A stretch of 64,000 bases of DNA from Bacillota bacterium (GTDB lineage: Bacteria > Bacillota > Clostridia > Oscillospirales > Ruminococcaceae): the NCBI GenBank assembly GCA_023440965.1, contig JAEZRC010000007.1, positions 310,001 through 374,000 on the forward strand, read 5' to 3'. Every line of letters begins with the position of its first letter. Within the stretch, counting starts at the first letter, position 1. The translations under genes and the position numbers were made by a program. Below, piece by piece: positions 56,062 through 64,000 of the stretch. Under the pieces are notes generated by a model. The model saw only the letters and a program-made list of their open reading frames with translations, was not told where the DNA came from and did no database searches.

Positions 56062-57762
56062 TTACATTTCTCTAAGCCTATTAAAGGTTTGGAGCAAATT
56101 AAGTCTACCGTATCCCCACTGTGTATTAGGATATGATATTGATTCCACTCTTGAACAGCCTCTTATTAGATAAGCTCTAATCTGATATGTACTTAATGAA
56201 ATATCATTTCCCTGTACTATTCCCCATTGCATAAGCAATGCAGAGGCACCTGCTGTAATAGCTGTGGCGACGCTTGTTCCACTCATTGTACCAAAGCCCG
56301 TGGGATAAAAACCACTTATATCTACCCCAGGTGCAACAAGAGTAGGTACCAAAGACATGGAACGGGTTGGTCCCCATGAAGATCCTGAGTAAAGACTATT
56401 GTTAAGGTGATCGTACGCCCCACAACAAATAGCTCCAAACGCTGTTGCTGGCACGGTTACAGTTCCATATGGAGTTGCATCCAAAAATTCTGTTTCTTCA
56501 CTAATAAAGCCTGTAAGAGGCAACCATGCGTCAAATACTCCGCTTAGTACAATATCCCCATACACTTTAATCGTCCAAATCCCTGGAGTTGCATTTAAGA
56601 CTTTGACTATAGTAAGCTGGTCACTGCTACCCTCAACTGGAAAATAGTATTCTACACTTACGGTTGATGGCTCAAGAACAAGTCTTTGAGTAAATGTATA
56701 TCCAGAACGTGAAGGCACACGACTAATTATCTCACCTGTTGGGGAAATAATACCCACTGACATCCTGTCAGATACTGAATTCCATAAGCTCATGTATATA
56801 TTTCCGTTACTTTCTCCAACCTTTATATCTATATTTTCTACTTTATTTAATTGCGACATTGTTTTTTGCAAATGATGTCTTGCCTGAACTTCATTTCCTG
56901 CTGCCGTACAGATACATACGCCTCTGAGGTTTGAAACACCAGCCAGATACTCCTCAAAAAGGCTAAATCCATCGTGTGAACCATAATTACTTCCAAGGCC
57001 AATACAAATTACAACAGGCATTCCAAGCTGTTGTGCTTTTCTAACAATATATTCAACTCCTACCATAACCGAAATTGATCCAAAAGCATATTCGAGATCC
57101 TTTGGCACTGCATAGCGATCCAAGTAATATTGTCGTACTTTTCGCACCTTTACAACAATAAGTGAGCTATCAGGTGCAGCGCCGCTGTAGTCTCCAATAA
57201 TTCTTCCAGCAGCAACAGAAGCAAGAAAAGTACCATGCCCTGAGTCATCTCTGTGTGGAACTATCTCATAAGGATTTTGAGAACGCAAAGCAGCATTGAT
57301 TTGTTCATTTGTGTATTCTTCTCCGATTGGAAAATCGCCAGGAGGATTATAGCTTTTTATGGTCTGATCGTATATAGAAAGTATTTTACTAGTTCCATCC
57401 TCATATCTGAAAACATCCTGAGTATAATCAATTCCTGTATCAACAATACCTATTGCAACACCTCTTCCCTTTAAATCAAGATATGGCTGAACCTGAACAG
57501 GTGTAATCGCTGCAGCGTCAAGATGAATAGTATCCAGAAGACCTAACAAAATTGATGCGGAACTGATATAGCTTGAGCCAAGAAGATTGATTATCTCTTG
57601 TATATTATTTATGTTAGTGTAGCATAGATCGTATCTTCCAGCAAGAGTCATTGAGACATATATATCATCCCGAGTTGTAAGGTTATTGATAAAATCTGAA
57701 CGTCTTACTATAAAATCTAATGTATTTTCAGAATATAAAAAATCAAATTGTTCTTGTGTCAT
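56062..57762 (-). CDS. Csp-type subtilisin-like germination protease
   Basis: A 566-residue S8 protease. An N-terminal pro-domain (~1-90) precedes the catalytic Asp in GIVDTGIDYT, His in SGHGTFLASVAAG and Ser in MSGTSVATAITAG. A ~150-residue insertion between His and Ser is the jelly-roll domain typical of Csp proteases. The triad is intact, so it should be active. Csp enzymes cut pro-SleC during germination, and a SleC-type gene is two genes away. It is encoded 12 bases after the second Csp. Confidence 0.9.
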   Translation of the reverse strand: MTQEQFDFLYSENTLDFIVRRSDFINNLTTRDDIYVSMTLAGRYDLCYTNINNIQEIINLLGSSYISSASILLGLLDTIHLDAAAITPVQVQPYLDLKGRGVAIGIVDTGIDYTQDVFRYEDGTSKILSIYDQTIKSYNPPGDFPIGEEYTNEQINAALRSQNPYEIVPHRDDSGHGTFLASVAAGRIIGDYSGAAPDSSLIVVKVRKVRQYYLDRYAVPKDLEYAFGSISVMVGVEYIVRKAQQLGMPVVICIGLGSNYGSHDGFSLFEEYLAGVSNLRGVCICTAAGNEVQARHHLQKTMSQLNKVENIDIKVGESNGNIYMSLWNSVSDRMSVGIISPTGEIISRVPSRSGYTFTQRLVLEPSTVSVEYYFPVEGSSDQLTIVKVLNATPGIWTIKVYGDIVLSGVFDAWLPLTGFISEETEFLDATPYGTVTVPATAFGAICCGAYDHLNNSLYSGSSWGPTRSMSLVPTLVAPGVDISGFYPTGFGTMSGTSVATAITAGASALLMQWGIVQGNDISLSTYQIRAYLIRGCSRVESISYPNTQWGYGRLNLLQTFNRLREM

Positions 57763-57773
57763 TGAAATCCTCC

Positions 57774-59381
57774 TTATATATCAGATTCAAGAAGTTCCAT
57801 AGTTTGTATTAGATTAAGTGCTCCATAACCCCATGCACTGTCAGGATATTCTATATTTTTATTTCGTGTAGCACCTTTAATTAGATAACCTTTTAACATC
57901 TGATTATACAGAAATGGCTTTCTTCCATTAACAATTCCCCATTCCATCATAAGTGCTGCCGAACCACTAACAAACGGAGCCGCCATACTTGTGCCGGAAA
58001 AGTTATCGAAGCCACCACCAACCTTACTTGAATATATGTTCACTGCTGGTGCAACAATATCAGGCTTATAAAAATTTTTGTCACCCTTTCCAGAAAAAAA
58101 AGCTATACTGTTAAGCAGCGAATTATAGCCTCCCACACTGATTACATTATCAACAGTTGCGGGCAATGTGATAGTCAAAAGATCATCCAGCTGCAGAAAA
58201 GCTGTGTTTGCGGTTACCTCTGCGACTGTTGGTAGCCACATATTAACCCTACCATCAACTGCTTTATTACACTTTATGTGCAAATCCCAAATACCTATCA
58301 TAAAACGACTATCACTAAATATAAATACAATTTCCTGCTTTCTGCTATAATGTGTTATTGGCTTATAGTATACTGTAACAGCATATTCACCATAACGTAT
58401 TACTTTTGAGATATCCTTTGAGGTTATATTACCCGATGATATTTTGTTGGGTGCAATAAGCTCAAAATCTATATTGTCATTAAAACTTTTCCATATATCA
58501 ACGTACAAGTTTCCCAGCTGATATGGACAAACGAACTGTATTTCCTCTACTTTTCCAGTAGTTAACACTACACTAGAATGATGTCCTGCACCTCCTTCAT
58601 TTCCTGCAGCAACCACAATTGATATTTTCCACATGCTGCACAGAGAATTTAGACACTCTTCAAAAAGAGAATCACCAGTGTGAGAGCCATTATTCATACC
58701 ATAACTAATATTGATCACAAGTGGCATTTTTAACAATAGCGCTTTGTCAATAAGATATTTTGCTCCGCGCAGAATATCTGTTGTTTTAGCAGAACCCTTA
58801 TGACCAAGCTTAACTGAAATAATACTCGCTTCGGTGGCAATACCACTATTTCCTACAGCAATTCCTGCAACCGCTGTGCCATGTCCAACGAGATCTCGAC
58901 TTGGCAAGATTTCATACGGATTACCTGTGCTGAGAGCATAATTTATCATATTACGATCATATTCAACACCGAAAATGAAGCCATCAGGTGGGGTGCCGTT
59001 TGCACTTTGATCCCATATAAAAAGTATACGGCTATTATTATCGGGTGATATAAATTCTCTGTGAGCGTAATCAATTCCTGAGTCAATTATTCCTACTATA
59101 ACACCTCTACCTCTAAGTTTGAATCTACCCTCCCTAACGGGACTAATTCCTACGTTTCCCATTTCATAATTTAACATAGGAGCTGCTGAAATATCCTTTG
59201 AGGTTTCATAATATTCTATTTCTTCAAAAAGTAACAATTCCTCTACCCTGTTTGATGGAATAGTTAATATAGCATAGTTGCAAGTAATTATTTCAGCACT
59301 TCCGTTTATGGCTGCACTAACTCGAAAAATATCCCCGCTAAATTTCACAATCAACTCTACATATGTATTATCCGTTGGCAT
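57774..59381 (-). CDS. Csp-type subtilisin-like germination protease
   Basis: A 535-residue S8 protease like its downstream neighbour: pro-domain (~1-90), Asp in GIIDSGIDYAH, His in VGHGTAVAGIAVG, Ser in FSGTSMAAPFVSG, and the Csp insertion between. All three catalytic residues are present, unlike the pseudoprotease CspC/CspA of C. difficile. GGAGG lies before the ATG at 59381; the open frame runs 15 codons upstream. It is the first gene of a minus-strand pair, divergent from the SleC-type gene, with a sigma-E-like promoter. Confidence 0.9.
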   Translation of the reverse strand: MPTDNTYVELIVKFSGDIFRVSAAINGSAEIITCNYAILTIPSNRVEELLLFEEIEYYETSKDISAAPMLNYEMGNVGISPVREGRFKLRGRGVIVGIIDSGIDYAHREFISPDNNSRILFIWDQSANGTPPDGFIFGVEYDRNMINYALSTGNPYEILPSRDLVGHGTAVAGIAVGNSGIATEASIISVKLGHKGSAKTTDILRGAKYLIDKALLLKMPLVINISYGMNNGSHTGDSLFEECLNSLCSMWKISIVVAAGNEGGAGHHSSVVLTTGKVEEIQFVCPYQLGNLYVDIWKSFNDNIDFELIAPNKISSGNITSKDISKVIRYGEYAVTVYYKPITHYSRKQEIVFIFSDSRFMIGIWDLHIKCNKAVDGRVNMWLPTVAEVTANTAFLQLDDLLTITLPATVDNVISVGGYNSLLNSIAFFSGKGDKNFYKPDIVAPAVNIYSSKVGGGFDNFSGTSMAAPFVSGSAALMMEWGIVNGRKPFLYNQMLKGYLIKGATRNKNIEYPDSAWGYGALNLIQTMELLESDI

Positions 59382-59428
59382 ATAATTTCCTCCGATTATC
59401 TGTTCCAAAAAGAGAAATACTCTCATAT

Positions 59429-59457
59429 ACTATATGCAAGAGGTGATGTTAATATGA
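59429..59457 (-). promoter_or_regulatory. Sigma-E-type promoter of the csp pair
   Basis: On the minus strand, TCATATT (59451-59457) fits the sigma-E -35 consensus KMATATT. After exactly 14 bases comes CATATAGT (59429-59436), close to the -10 CATACANT. The -10 lies inside CATATACTATATG (59424-59436), a perfect palindrome that also offers CATATACT to the plus strand for sleC. Confidence 0.75.
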
Positions 59458-60683
59458 GCAATGATTATGGTCAGTTAAGTGTCAATGTATATGCAAATGA
59501 TATCGGAATGCCTATTGAGAATGCTAAAGTTATAATTACTGATAGAAATTCAGAAACAGTAATTGAGGAGTTTTTAACAAATTCATCTGGTCAGACTCCG
59601 GTTGTTGAGTTGCCGGCTCCACCAGTCGAGTACTCCTTGGAATATAGCAATATGAAGCCGTATTCAGAATATAACGTTCTTGTTCAATCAAACGGATTTG
59701 AGCTTCTCAAAGTAGAAGGTGTACAAATCATGTCCACAACTGCGACAACGCAACCTGCCAAAATGAAGTATCGTACTGATAACGAGAATTTAGTTCGAAA
59801 TATACTAATAAGTGAACCTGTCCTTTGGGGCGTATATCCTGCAAAAATACCGGAAGCTGAGGTTAAGCCACTTCCTGAAAGTTATAGTTTTGTAGTTCTA
59901 CCGGAAGTAGTAGTTCCAGAATATATAATAGTTCACCTCGGTACACCGAACAATCAACAAGCAGAGAACGTATGGGTTACATATAAGGAATATATTAAAA
60001 ATGTCGCATGCTGTGAAATATATTCTACATGGCCTGCTGAAACGATAAAGGCAAATGTAATTGCTATTATTTCTTTCACACTTAACAGAGTATATACTGA
60101 ATGGTATCGTGGCAAGGGATATGATTTTACAATAACCAATAGTACTGCATATGATCATGCTTTTAGCTATGGAAGAAATATTTATGACAAAATCTCAGTT
60201 GTAGTTGATGAAATATTTTCAACCTATCTTACCAAACCAGAAATAAAGCAACCACTTTTTACACAATATTGTGATGGGAAAAGAGTAAATTGTGAAGGAA
60301 TGACACAGTGGGGCTCAAAGGATTTAGGCGACCAAGGATTTTCGTCAATTAACATCCTGAAGAGCTACTATGGCTATGATTCCTTTTATGAAGTTGCACC
60401 AAAGGTTGCAGGTGTGCCAAAATCATATGGTGGAACAACGCTTACATTTGGTATGACTAATAACGATGTAAGAACAATTCAAGAGCAGCTTAATACTATT
60501 TCAAACAATTACCCCAAAATTCCTAAACTTCCCGTCACGGGATACTATGGTGAGCAAACTCAAAATGCAGTGAAAATTTTTCAGGAGATATTCGGTCTTC
60601 CGCAGACTGGTAATGTTGATTTTGCAACTTGGTATGAAATCTCAAATATTTTTGTAGCAGTAAAAAAATTATCGGAACTTTAA
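59454..60683 (+). CDS. sleC: SleC-type spore cortex-lytic enzyme
   Basis: A 409-residue enzyme. N-terminal pro- and accessory regions (~1-150) lead to a SpoIID/SleC-type lytic transglycosylase domain (~165-330) with PAETIKANVIAIISFTLNR and EGMTQWGS. The C-terminal peptidoglycan-binding domain (~335-405) contains NNDVRTIQEQL and TQNAVKIFQE. In C. perfringens and C. difficile SleC is made as a zymogen and activated by Csp proteases, which are encoded divergently here. The ATG has GAGGTG upstream; the -35 of the csp promoter overlaps this start. It should degrade the cortex in germination. Confidence 0.88.
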   Translation: MSNDYGQLSVNVYANDIGMPIENAKVIITDRNSETVIEEFLTNSSGQTPVVELPAPPVEYSLEYSNMKPYSEYNVLVQSNGFELLKVEGVQIMSTTATTQPAKMKYRTDNENLVRNILISEPVLWGVYPAKIPEAEVKPLPESYSFVVLPEVVVPEYIIVHLGTPNNQQAENVWVTYKEYIKNVACCEIYSTWPAETIKANVIAIISFTLNRVYTEWYRGKGYDFTITNSTAYDHAFSYGRNIYDKISVVVDEIFSTYLTKPEIKQPLFTQYCDGKRVNCEGMTQWGSKDLGDQGFSSINILKSYYGYDSFYEVAPKVAGVPKSYGGTTLTFGMTNNDVRTIQEQLNTISNNYPKIPKLPVTGYYGEQTQNAVKIFQEIFGLPQTGNVDFATWYEISNIFVAVKKLSEL

Positions 60684-61091
60684 CAAAGGTGTATATTAAT
60701 AACTGTGTAGATGGTCATTCTTATTAAAAACAGCAGTTCTTTTATAAATCGCACAAAAACAGTAAAATCCCCTCAGATAAAGTGATAATATCACTATTCT
60801 TAGGGGATTTATTTTAATATATATGTGCCGCAAGTCCTTTATTTAAAGGCTATTAGGGCGTTAAGAGAAGAATCTCAGCTTATATTAAAGCTGAGATTCA
60901 TATTTGGCAAAGGCTTTTACCCTTGATACAATCACCTATTTAATATAGATGCAAATACTATTGTAGAATACCTAAATTATAAAATTCTTGATTTTTTATT
61001 CACTAATTCTTTATAATGTTTACATATAACATTTTATGCAAAATAGTATAATATATGTTATACAACATTTGTTATATGAAAGCGTGATATA
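60684..61091. other. Intergenic region with two hairpins, no gene seen
   Basis: About 400 bases. Near the start is the sleC terminator. At 60870-60899 GAATCTCAGCTT pairs with AAGCTGAGATTC without a T-run. The rest is AT-rich; no open frame of note. Confidence 0.6.
60765..60814 (+). terminator. Terminator after sleC
   Basis: AAATCCCCT (60765-60773) pairs with AGGGGATTT (60802-60810), with an inner stem AGTGATA/TATCACT, then TATTTTA. Confidence 0.8.
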
Positions 61092-61648
61092 TTGTCACCA
61101 AAGTTTACACTAGAGGAAATCATTAAAGCAGGTTAATACTTGTCAGAAAAGGAGGATATGCAGGCTTACCATGCGAAATCTTGCACAAAAGCTTAGGTGC
61201 TCGTCACAGCCAATATTCACTGAGTTTCACAACATAGAAGAAGTACGTAACTTAGTCTACGAAAATATAAAAAAGCATTATCATAGATATGTTTTGGGCA
61301 AGGAGCAGATAGCGATGCATTTCGCCGTATTGATTACATCTGTTTTGCAAATGATGAATCTAAGTTATTTAATATAATGTTTATGACTTCAACGAGCCTA
61401 AGTACACTTTTACAGACATTCTTTCTATGATGTTCACCAATACCGAAACACTTATTGAATCAGTGCAGAATAATTATAACCTACCTCATAAGGACTCATA
61501 TACACTCTACTGTTCAATGTGGCTGTTTATACACGGGATTGCATGTACCTGTGCTAGTGGGATCACTATTATAATTAAGGAAAAGAGTGGAAAGTTAGTT
61601 AATGACACTTTTGAATCAATATTACAAAGATTGAGGAGGACAAAATGA
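61092..61648 (+). pseudogene. TetR-family regulator, broken by several frameshifts
   Basis: Consecutive fragments in different frames give one TetR protein: KFTLEEIIKAG, then GGYAGL, MRNLAQKLRCSSQPIFTEF (the helix-turn-helix), FRRIDYICFANDESKLF, and finally TLYCSMWLFIHGIAC to the end. At least four small indels separate them, for example GGTTAATAC where GGTTTAATAC is expected at ~61131. The last fragment ends in ATGA with the downstream lipoprotein gene, so the two were once cotranscribed. No functional repressor can be made. Confidence 0.85.
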
Positions 61649-62865
61649 AAAAGATACTACCTATATTTATTATCAGCCTAATATTATTAACATCATGTGG
61701 CAATGATGCAAAGCCGACAATTTATGATATACGCAATAAGGAAGTTGATGTCATAAATCAGACAAATCTTCCTGAAGTAAAAACAATTTTAAACACTGAA
61801 AATAAAGGTCTTGCTGATTATCAGACTCAGAAAAAGGAAGCTGAAGTTCTATTTGAATCAGAAGGAAAAATACATTCCTCGATTTTAATAAACGATGGCG
61901 TACTGTTTTTCGGTAATGAAAATTGTGACTTTTATGCGATTGATATTAAAACAAAAAAGAAGAAGTGGCAATATAAATCCGACGATAAAGTTGAAACTAT
62001 GCCGATATTTACAGATGGAAAAATTATTTTTAATTCAGGTAACAGCCTTTATATACTTAATGCCAAAAACGGAAAACAAATCGGAAAAGTTACTCATGCT
62101 TCAAAAAATGAAGGACGATTAAGCGAAGAAAACTATTCATTTAATGATTCAAAGACAGCTATCAATGCATCAACTGCATATTTTATCGCACTTAACGGTG
62201 ATTTAGTTGCAGTTGATATAAACTCTGGCAAGGAAATATGGAGTGTTAAGACAAAGGATAACAGTCCAGCTGATTCTGGTATAAACTATTATGATGGAAA
62301 ACTTTATTGGTGCGATAGTTTAAAAATGTTCAACTGCTTTGATATTTCTAAAAAGGAAATGAAGTATCAGATTGACTTAGGTGGCAGAATTTTTGCACCT
62401 ATGCTAATAGATCATGGAAAAATCTATATTGCAGGCAGAAATTGCATTATGTACTGTATTGAAGGGGAAAGTGGCAAAGTGCTTTGGAGGTCACATTCAG
62501 TTGATAAATCGACATGGTTCTCAGGTGGCTCAGTTTGCATGGGTGATACACTTTATTCTTGTACCTCAGATGAATATACGCTCGTTTCATTTAATAAAAA
62601 CACTGGTGAATTCAATCGCATATACCCTACTGAAACTAATGCCTATACCTCTCCTGTAATTAATAATGATAATATCATTGTAGCTGCAACTGATGTATAT
62701 AGGTTAAACAAATCATATATTATGGAATTTGACACAAAGAACAATACTAAGCTGTGGCAAACCGAACTTCCAGATTGCGTGCTTTCATCTCCTGCAATTT
62801 ATGACAACGCAGTTTACTTCGGTTCTGATTCAGGAAAGATTTATTCTATAAAATGTTATAATTAA
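61645..62865 (+). CDS. PQQ-type beta-propeller lipoprotein
   Basis: A 406-residue lipoprotein with lipobox LTSC (Cys ~18). Residues ~65-400 form a beta-propeller of PQQ-like repeats, each with a Gly-Lys-x-x-W pattern (KTKKKKWQYKSDDK, SGKEIWSVK, SGKVLWRSH, NTKLWQTE). It resembles BamB-like or PQQ-binding-like repeat proteins of Gram-positives whose function is unknown; scaffold or binding roles are likely. GAGGAGG precedes the ATG, which overlaps the broken tetR gene. Confidence 0.85.
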   Translation: MKKILPIFIISLILLTSCGNDAKPTIYDIRNKEVDVINQTNLPEVKTILNTENKGLADYQTQKKEAEVLFESEGKIHSSILINDGVLFFGNENCDFYAIDIKTKKKKWQYKSDDKVETMPIFTDGKIIFNSGNSLYILNAKNGKQIGKVTHASKNEGRLSEENYSFNDSKTAINASTAYFIALNGDLVAVDINSGKEIWSVKTKDNSPADSGINYYDGKLYWCDSLKMFNCFDISKKEMKYQIDLGGRIFAPMLIDHGKIYIAGRNCIMYCIEGESGKVLWRSHSVDKSTWFSGGSVCMGDTLYSCTSDEYTLVSFNKNTGEFNRIYPTETNAYTSPVINNDNIIVAATDVYRLNKSYIMEFDTKNNTKLWQTELPDCVLSSPAIYDNAVYFGSDSGKIYSIKCYN

Positions 62866-62880
62866 CGTTTTTGTATGTCA

Positions 62881-63090
62881 TTAAAAAGCATATTTCTGTG
62901 CTATAATTTCTTTATTTAGAACCTGATTTCGTGCTGTGAGTGCATCAATGCTTTTATCCTGTTTGTCAAACTGGCTTGAAACTAAATTCATTTCAGAGCC
63001 AAGAATCTTAAAAGATTGGTTTATATCTCGAAGAGCGTTTTTGAATTCCTTTTCGCCTTCGACGCCTAGTTTTATGCCAATGTCTGAAAT
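62881..63090 (-). pseudogene. N-terminal stump of a phage tail tape-measure protein
   Basis: Seventy codons read SDIGIKLGVEGEKEFKNALR, then LGSEMNLVSSQFDKQDKSID and ALTARNQVLNKEIIAQK, then stop. This is the typical N-terminus of siphophage tape-measure proteins, which are many hundred residues long. The expected ATG is ATT (63088-63090), with AGGGGG at start-codon distance upstream. A start-codon loss plus truncation marks it as prophage debris. Confidence 0.75.
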
Positions 63091-63120
63091 ACTTTCTCAC
63101 CCCCTGATTTTTAAAAGTAG

Positions 63121-63154
63121 AAAGAGCACCTATCATTTATAATAGATGCTCTTT
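63121..63154 (-). terminator. Terminator after the RNHCP gene
   Basis: AAAGAGCA-CTAT pairs with ATAG-TGCTCTTT; T-rich on the minus strand. Confidence 0.7.
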
Positions 63155-63173
63155 GAAAGATTATTAATTTGCT

Positions 63174-63599
63174 TTAATATATGGAACCATAGCCACCCAT
63201 TAGTTTAGTCATTTCTTCAATGTGCTCTAATGGAAATGGTGGTTCACTCAAAGGTTTCATTGCTATACTCATAAGTTTCATAGGATTATCATCTGCCGCA
63301 ACACGATTTGACGATAAAGCACCGCAACGCTTACAACGATGGACAATTGCCCATTCTCCGCTTTTTCGTACCCATACAGATATCGGTTCCATAATGCCAC
63401 CGCAGTCAGATTCACGGTCTCCAGGTTCAACATCCACATGTAGGCTTGATAAGCAATTAGGACAATGATTGCGATGTTCGCTACCTGCACCTATAGGTAC
63501 TATAGGTCTCCCGCACACTTTACAATTAAAACTATCATGACATGCATGAGTTTTATAATAACCTTTTTCGAATTTCTTACGTTTATTTTCACGATTCAT
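63174..63599 (-). CDS. RNHCP-domain protein
   Basis: A 141-residue cytoplasmic zinc-ribbon type protein. The name-giving motif EHRNHCPNCLSSLHVD is at ~41-56, after FNCKVCGRPI, and the second Cys pair is HRCKRCGAL (~91-99). Basic N-terminus. The family is widespread in Firmicutes and of unknown function; zinc and nucleic-acid binding are likely from the motifs. AGGAGG lies 9 bases before the ATG, behind a leader peptide and a large hairpin, see separate entries. Confidence 0.88.
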   Translation of the reverse strand: MNRENKRKKFEKGYYKTHACHDSFNCKVCGRPIVPIGAGSEHRNHCPNCLSSLHVDVEPGDRESDCGGIMEPISVWVRKSGEWAIVHRCKRCGALSSNRVAADDNPMKLMSIAMKPLSEPPFPLEHIEEMTKLMGGYGSIY

Positions 63600-63607
63600 T
63601 TATTTAG

Positions 63608-63681
63608 TCCTCCTAAAAGAATGTTTTTCTTTATGGGAGGAATGCAGAGTTTTTTGCAAACCTCCCGGTTAGCAAACACTC
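63608..63681 (-). promoter_or_regulatory. Structured leader of the RNHCP gene
   Basis: On the minus strand, GGGAGG-TT-TGCA pairs with TGCA-TT-CCTCCC (63635-63666), enclosed by GAGTGTTT/AAACATTC (63674-63681 with 63619-63626, one G-U pair). Large unpaired sides lie between the two stems. CCTCC of the inner stem can instead pair with the gene's own AGGAGG (63609-63614), so two exclusive folds exist. Confidence 0.65.
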
Positions 63682-63704
63682 TCCTTATTCATAGTTTTCA
63701 TCAT
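63669..63704 (-). CDS. Putative 11-residue leader peptide before the RNHCP gene
   Basis: MMKTMNKESVC is encoded right before the structured leader. AGGAG (63714-63718) lies nine bases before its first ATG, and its last codons form the outer stem arm. A second short frame, MYDENYE (63685-63708), starts five bases after the same AGGAG. Only one of them may be used. Confidence 0.45.
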   Translation of the reverse strand: MMKTMNKESVC

Positions 63705-63727
63705 ACATCAACACTCCTAATATATAT

Positions 63728-63779
63728 TTGTCAATTTTAATGACAATATTATCTTATCACTTAACATTAAAATAGTCAA
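63728..63779 (-). promoter_or_regulatory. Promoter and palindrome before the RNHCP leader
   Basis: Minus strand: TTGACT (63774-63779), a 17-base spacer and TAAGAT (63751-63756). Just downstream lies the inverted repeat TTGTCA-7-TGACAA (63728-63746), a possible operator. Confidence 0.6.
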
Positions 63780-63839
63780 GTGAATAAAGCTACACCGGCA
63801 CAACCTCGTCAATACTCAGCTCACATTTTAAAGATAAGA

Positions 63840-63869
63840 AAAGACACCCTCACAAATGAGAATGTCTTT
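63840..63869 (-). terminator. Terminator after the toxin gene
   Basis: AAAGACA...CTCA pairs with TGAG...TGTCTTT. Confidence 0.75.
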
Positions 63870-63874
63870 ATAAT

Positions 63875-64000
63875 TTATATATTGAAATTTGTTTTGCCGT
63901 TAATAATTGCGTGTATTTCAACAGTATTTTCATTTACTATATAAAAAACAAGGTAATTATCAACAGTGAATTTTCTGTATACTAGATCCGAAATTGAAAT
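63875..64000 (-). CDS. 3' end of a RelE/ParE-type toxin (partial)
   Basis: The last 41 residues of a protein that enters from the right edge: LVYRKFTVDNYLVFYIVNE, then VEIHAIINGKTNF and the stop. The pattern of a beta-strand Y-x-V-x-Y-I-V followed by V-x-I-x-x-I-x-G matches the C-terminal sheet of RelE/ParE toxins of type II systems. The antitoxin gene would be expected upstream, outside the window. Confidence 0.65.
   Translation of the reverse strand: MSISDLVYRKFTVDNYLVFYIVNENTVEIHAIINGKTNFNI

Noticed and set aside
60870..60899. Perfect 12-bp inverted repeat as a terminator or small RNA
   Set aside because: There is no T-run on either strand and no promoter nearby; left as an unexplained palindrome.
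61171..61648. Two separate small genes
   Set aside because: Both are pieces of one TetR protein in different frames.
1..64000. CRISPR array, rRNA or tRNA genes
   Set aside because: No regularly spaced repeats and no recognisable rRNA or tRNA segments were found by reading; very diverged tRNAs could be missed without a model search.

Overview
The window is AT-rich chromosomal DNA from an endospore-forming low-GC Clostridia. The gene content fits the Ruminococcaceae/Oscillospiraceae side of the class, but no species is claimed. The signs are spoIVA with a SipL-type partner, spoIIGA-sigE-sigG, Csp proteases facing a SleC-type enzyme, the SCIFF peptide with its radical-SAM maturase next to yajC, electron-bifurcating NfnAB, and a Trp T-box ahead of a complete trp operon. 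Neither rRNA nor tRNA genes nor a CRISPR array was seen.

Layout. Positions 1-2557 look like the right end of an integrated element: the tail of a membrane protein, a triple-repeat Ltp-type (superinfection-exclusion family) protein and a large serine integrase. The integrase stop codon lies only a few bases before the 3' third of a GH18 gene (2558-2992) of the YaaH/SleL spore type, so the element appears to sit inside that gene. Positions 3018-14419 hold a DUF3048 lipoprotein, topoisomerase IV (parE-parC), prmA, a marR-ABC-ABC drug exporter operon and a nitroreductase. Positions 14488-21110 carry spoIVA-sipL, a UPF0178 gene, a CapA-type lipoprotein and a small operon with an output-less dCache sensor. 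Positions 21207-24517 are SRP RNA-dnaX-ybaB-recR-tadA, followed by a decayed IS200/IS605-type element.

Positions 24956-29741 are yajC-TIGR04086-scfA-scfB and nfnAB. Positions 29845-34221 are two secreted cell-wall enzymes. Positions 34401-36879 are spoIIGA-sigE-sigG, with an inverted repeat that can hide the sigG ribosome-binding site. Positions 37041-41982 are a tightly packed housekeeping operon (DUF951, prfA, tsaC-type, coaE, lytic transglycosylase, M18 peptidase). Positions 42117-47641 are single genes, including an S1-domain protein and an aldo/keto reductase divergent from a MocR regulator. Positions 47749-54523 are the T-box and trpEGDCFBA. A fluoride riboswitch then precedes a cation/proton antiporter (54576-55909).

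Positions 56062-60683 are a germination module: two Csp subtilases divergent from a SleC-type cortex enzyme, across a short region with a palindromic sigma-E-like -10. The right end (61092-64000) is more eroded: a frameshifted TetR gene, a PQQ-propeller lipoprotein, the stump of a phage tape-measure gene, an RNHCP gene with an elaborate structured leader, and the 3' end of a RelE/ParE-type toxin.

The most notable observations are the element-split GH18 spore gene (a possible developmental excision switch), the leader-peptide/hairpin arrangement before the RNHCP gene, the sigG leader hairpin, the second terminator-like hairpin between the Trp T-box and trpE, and the shared sigma-E-like promoter of the germination genes.
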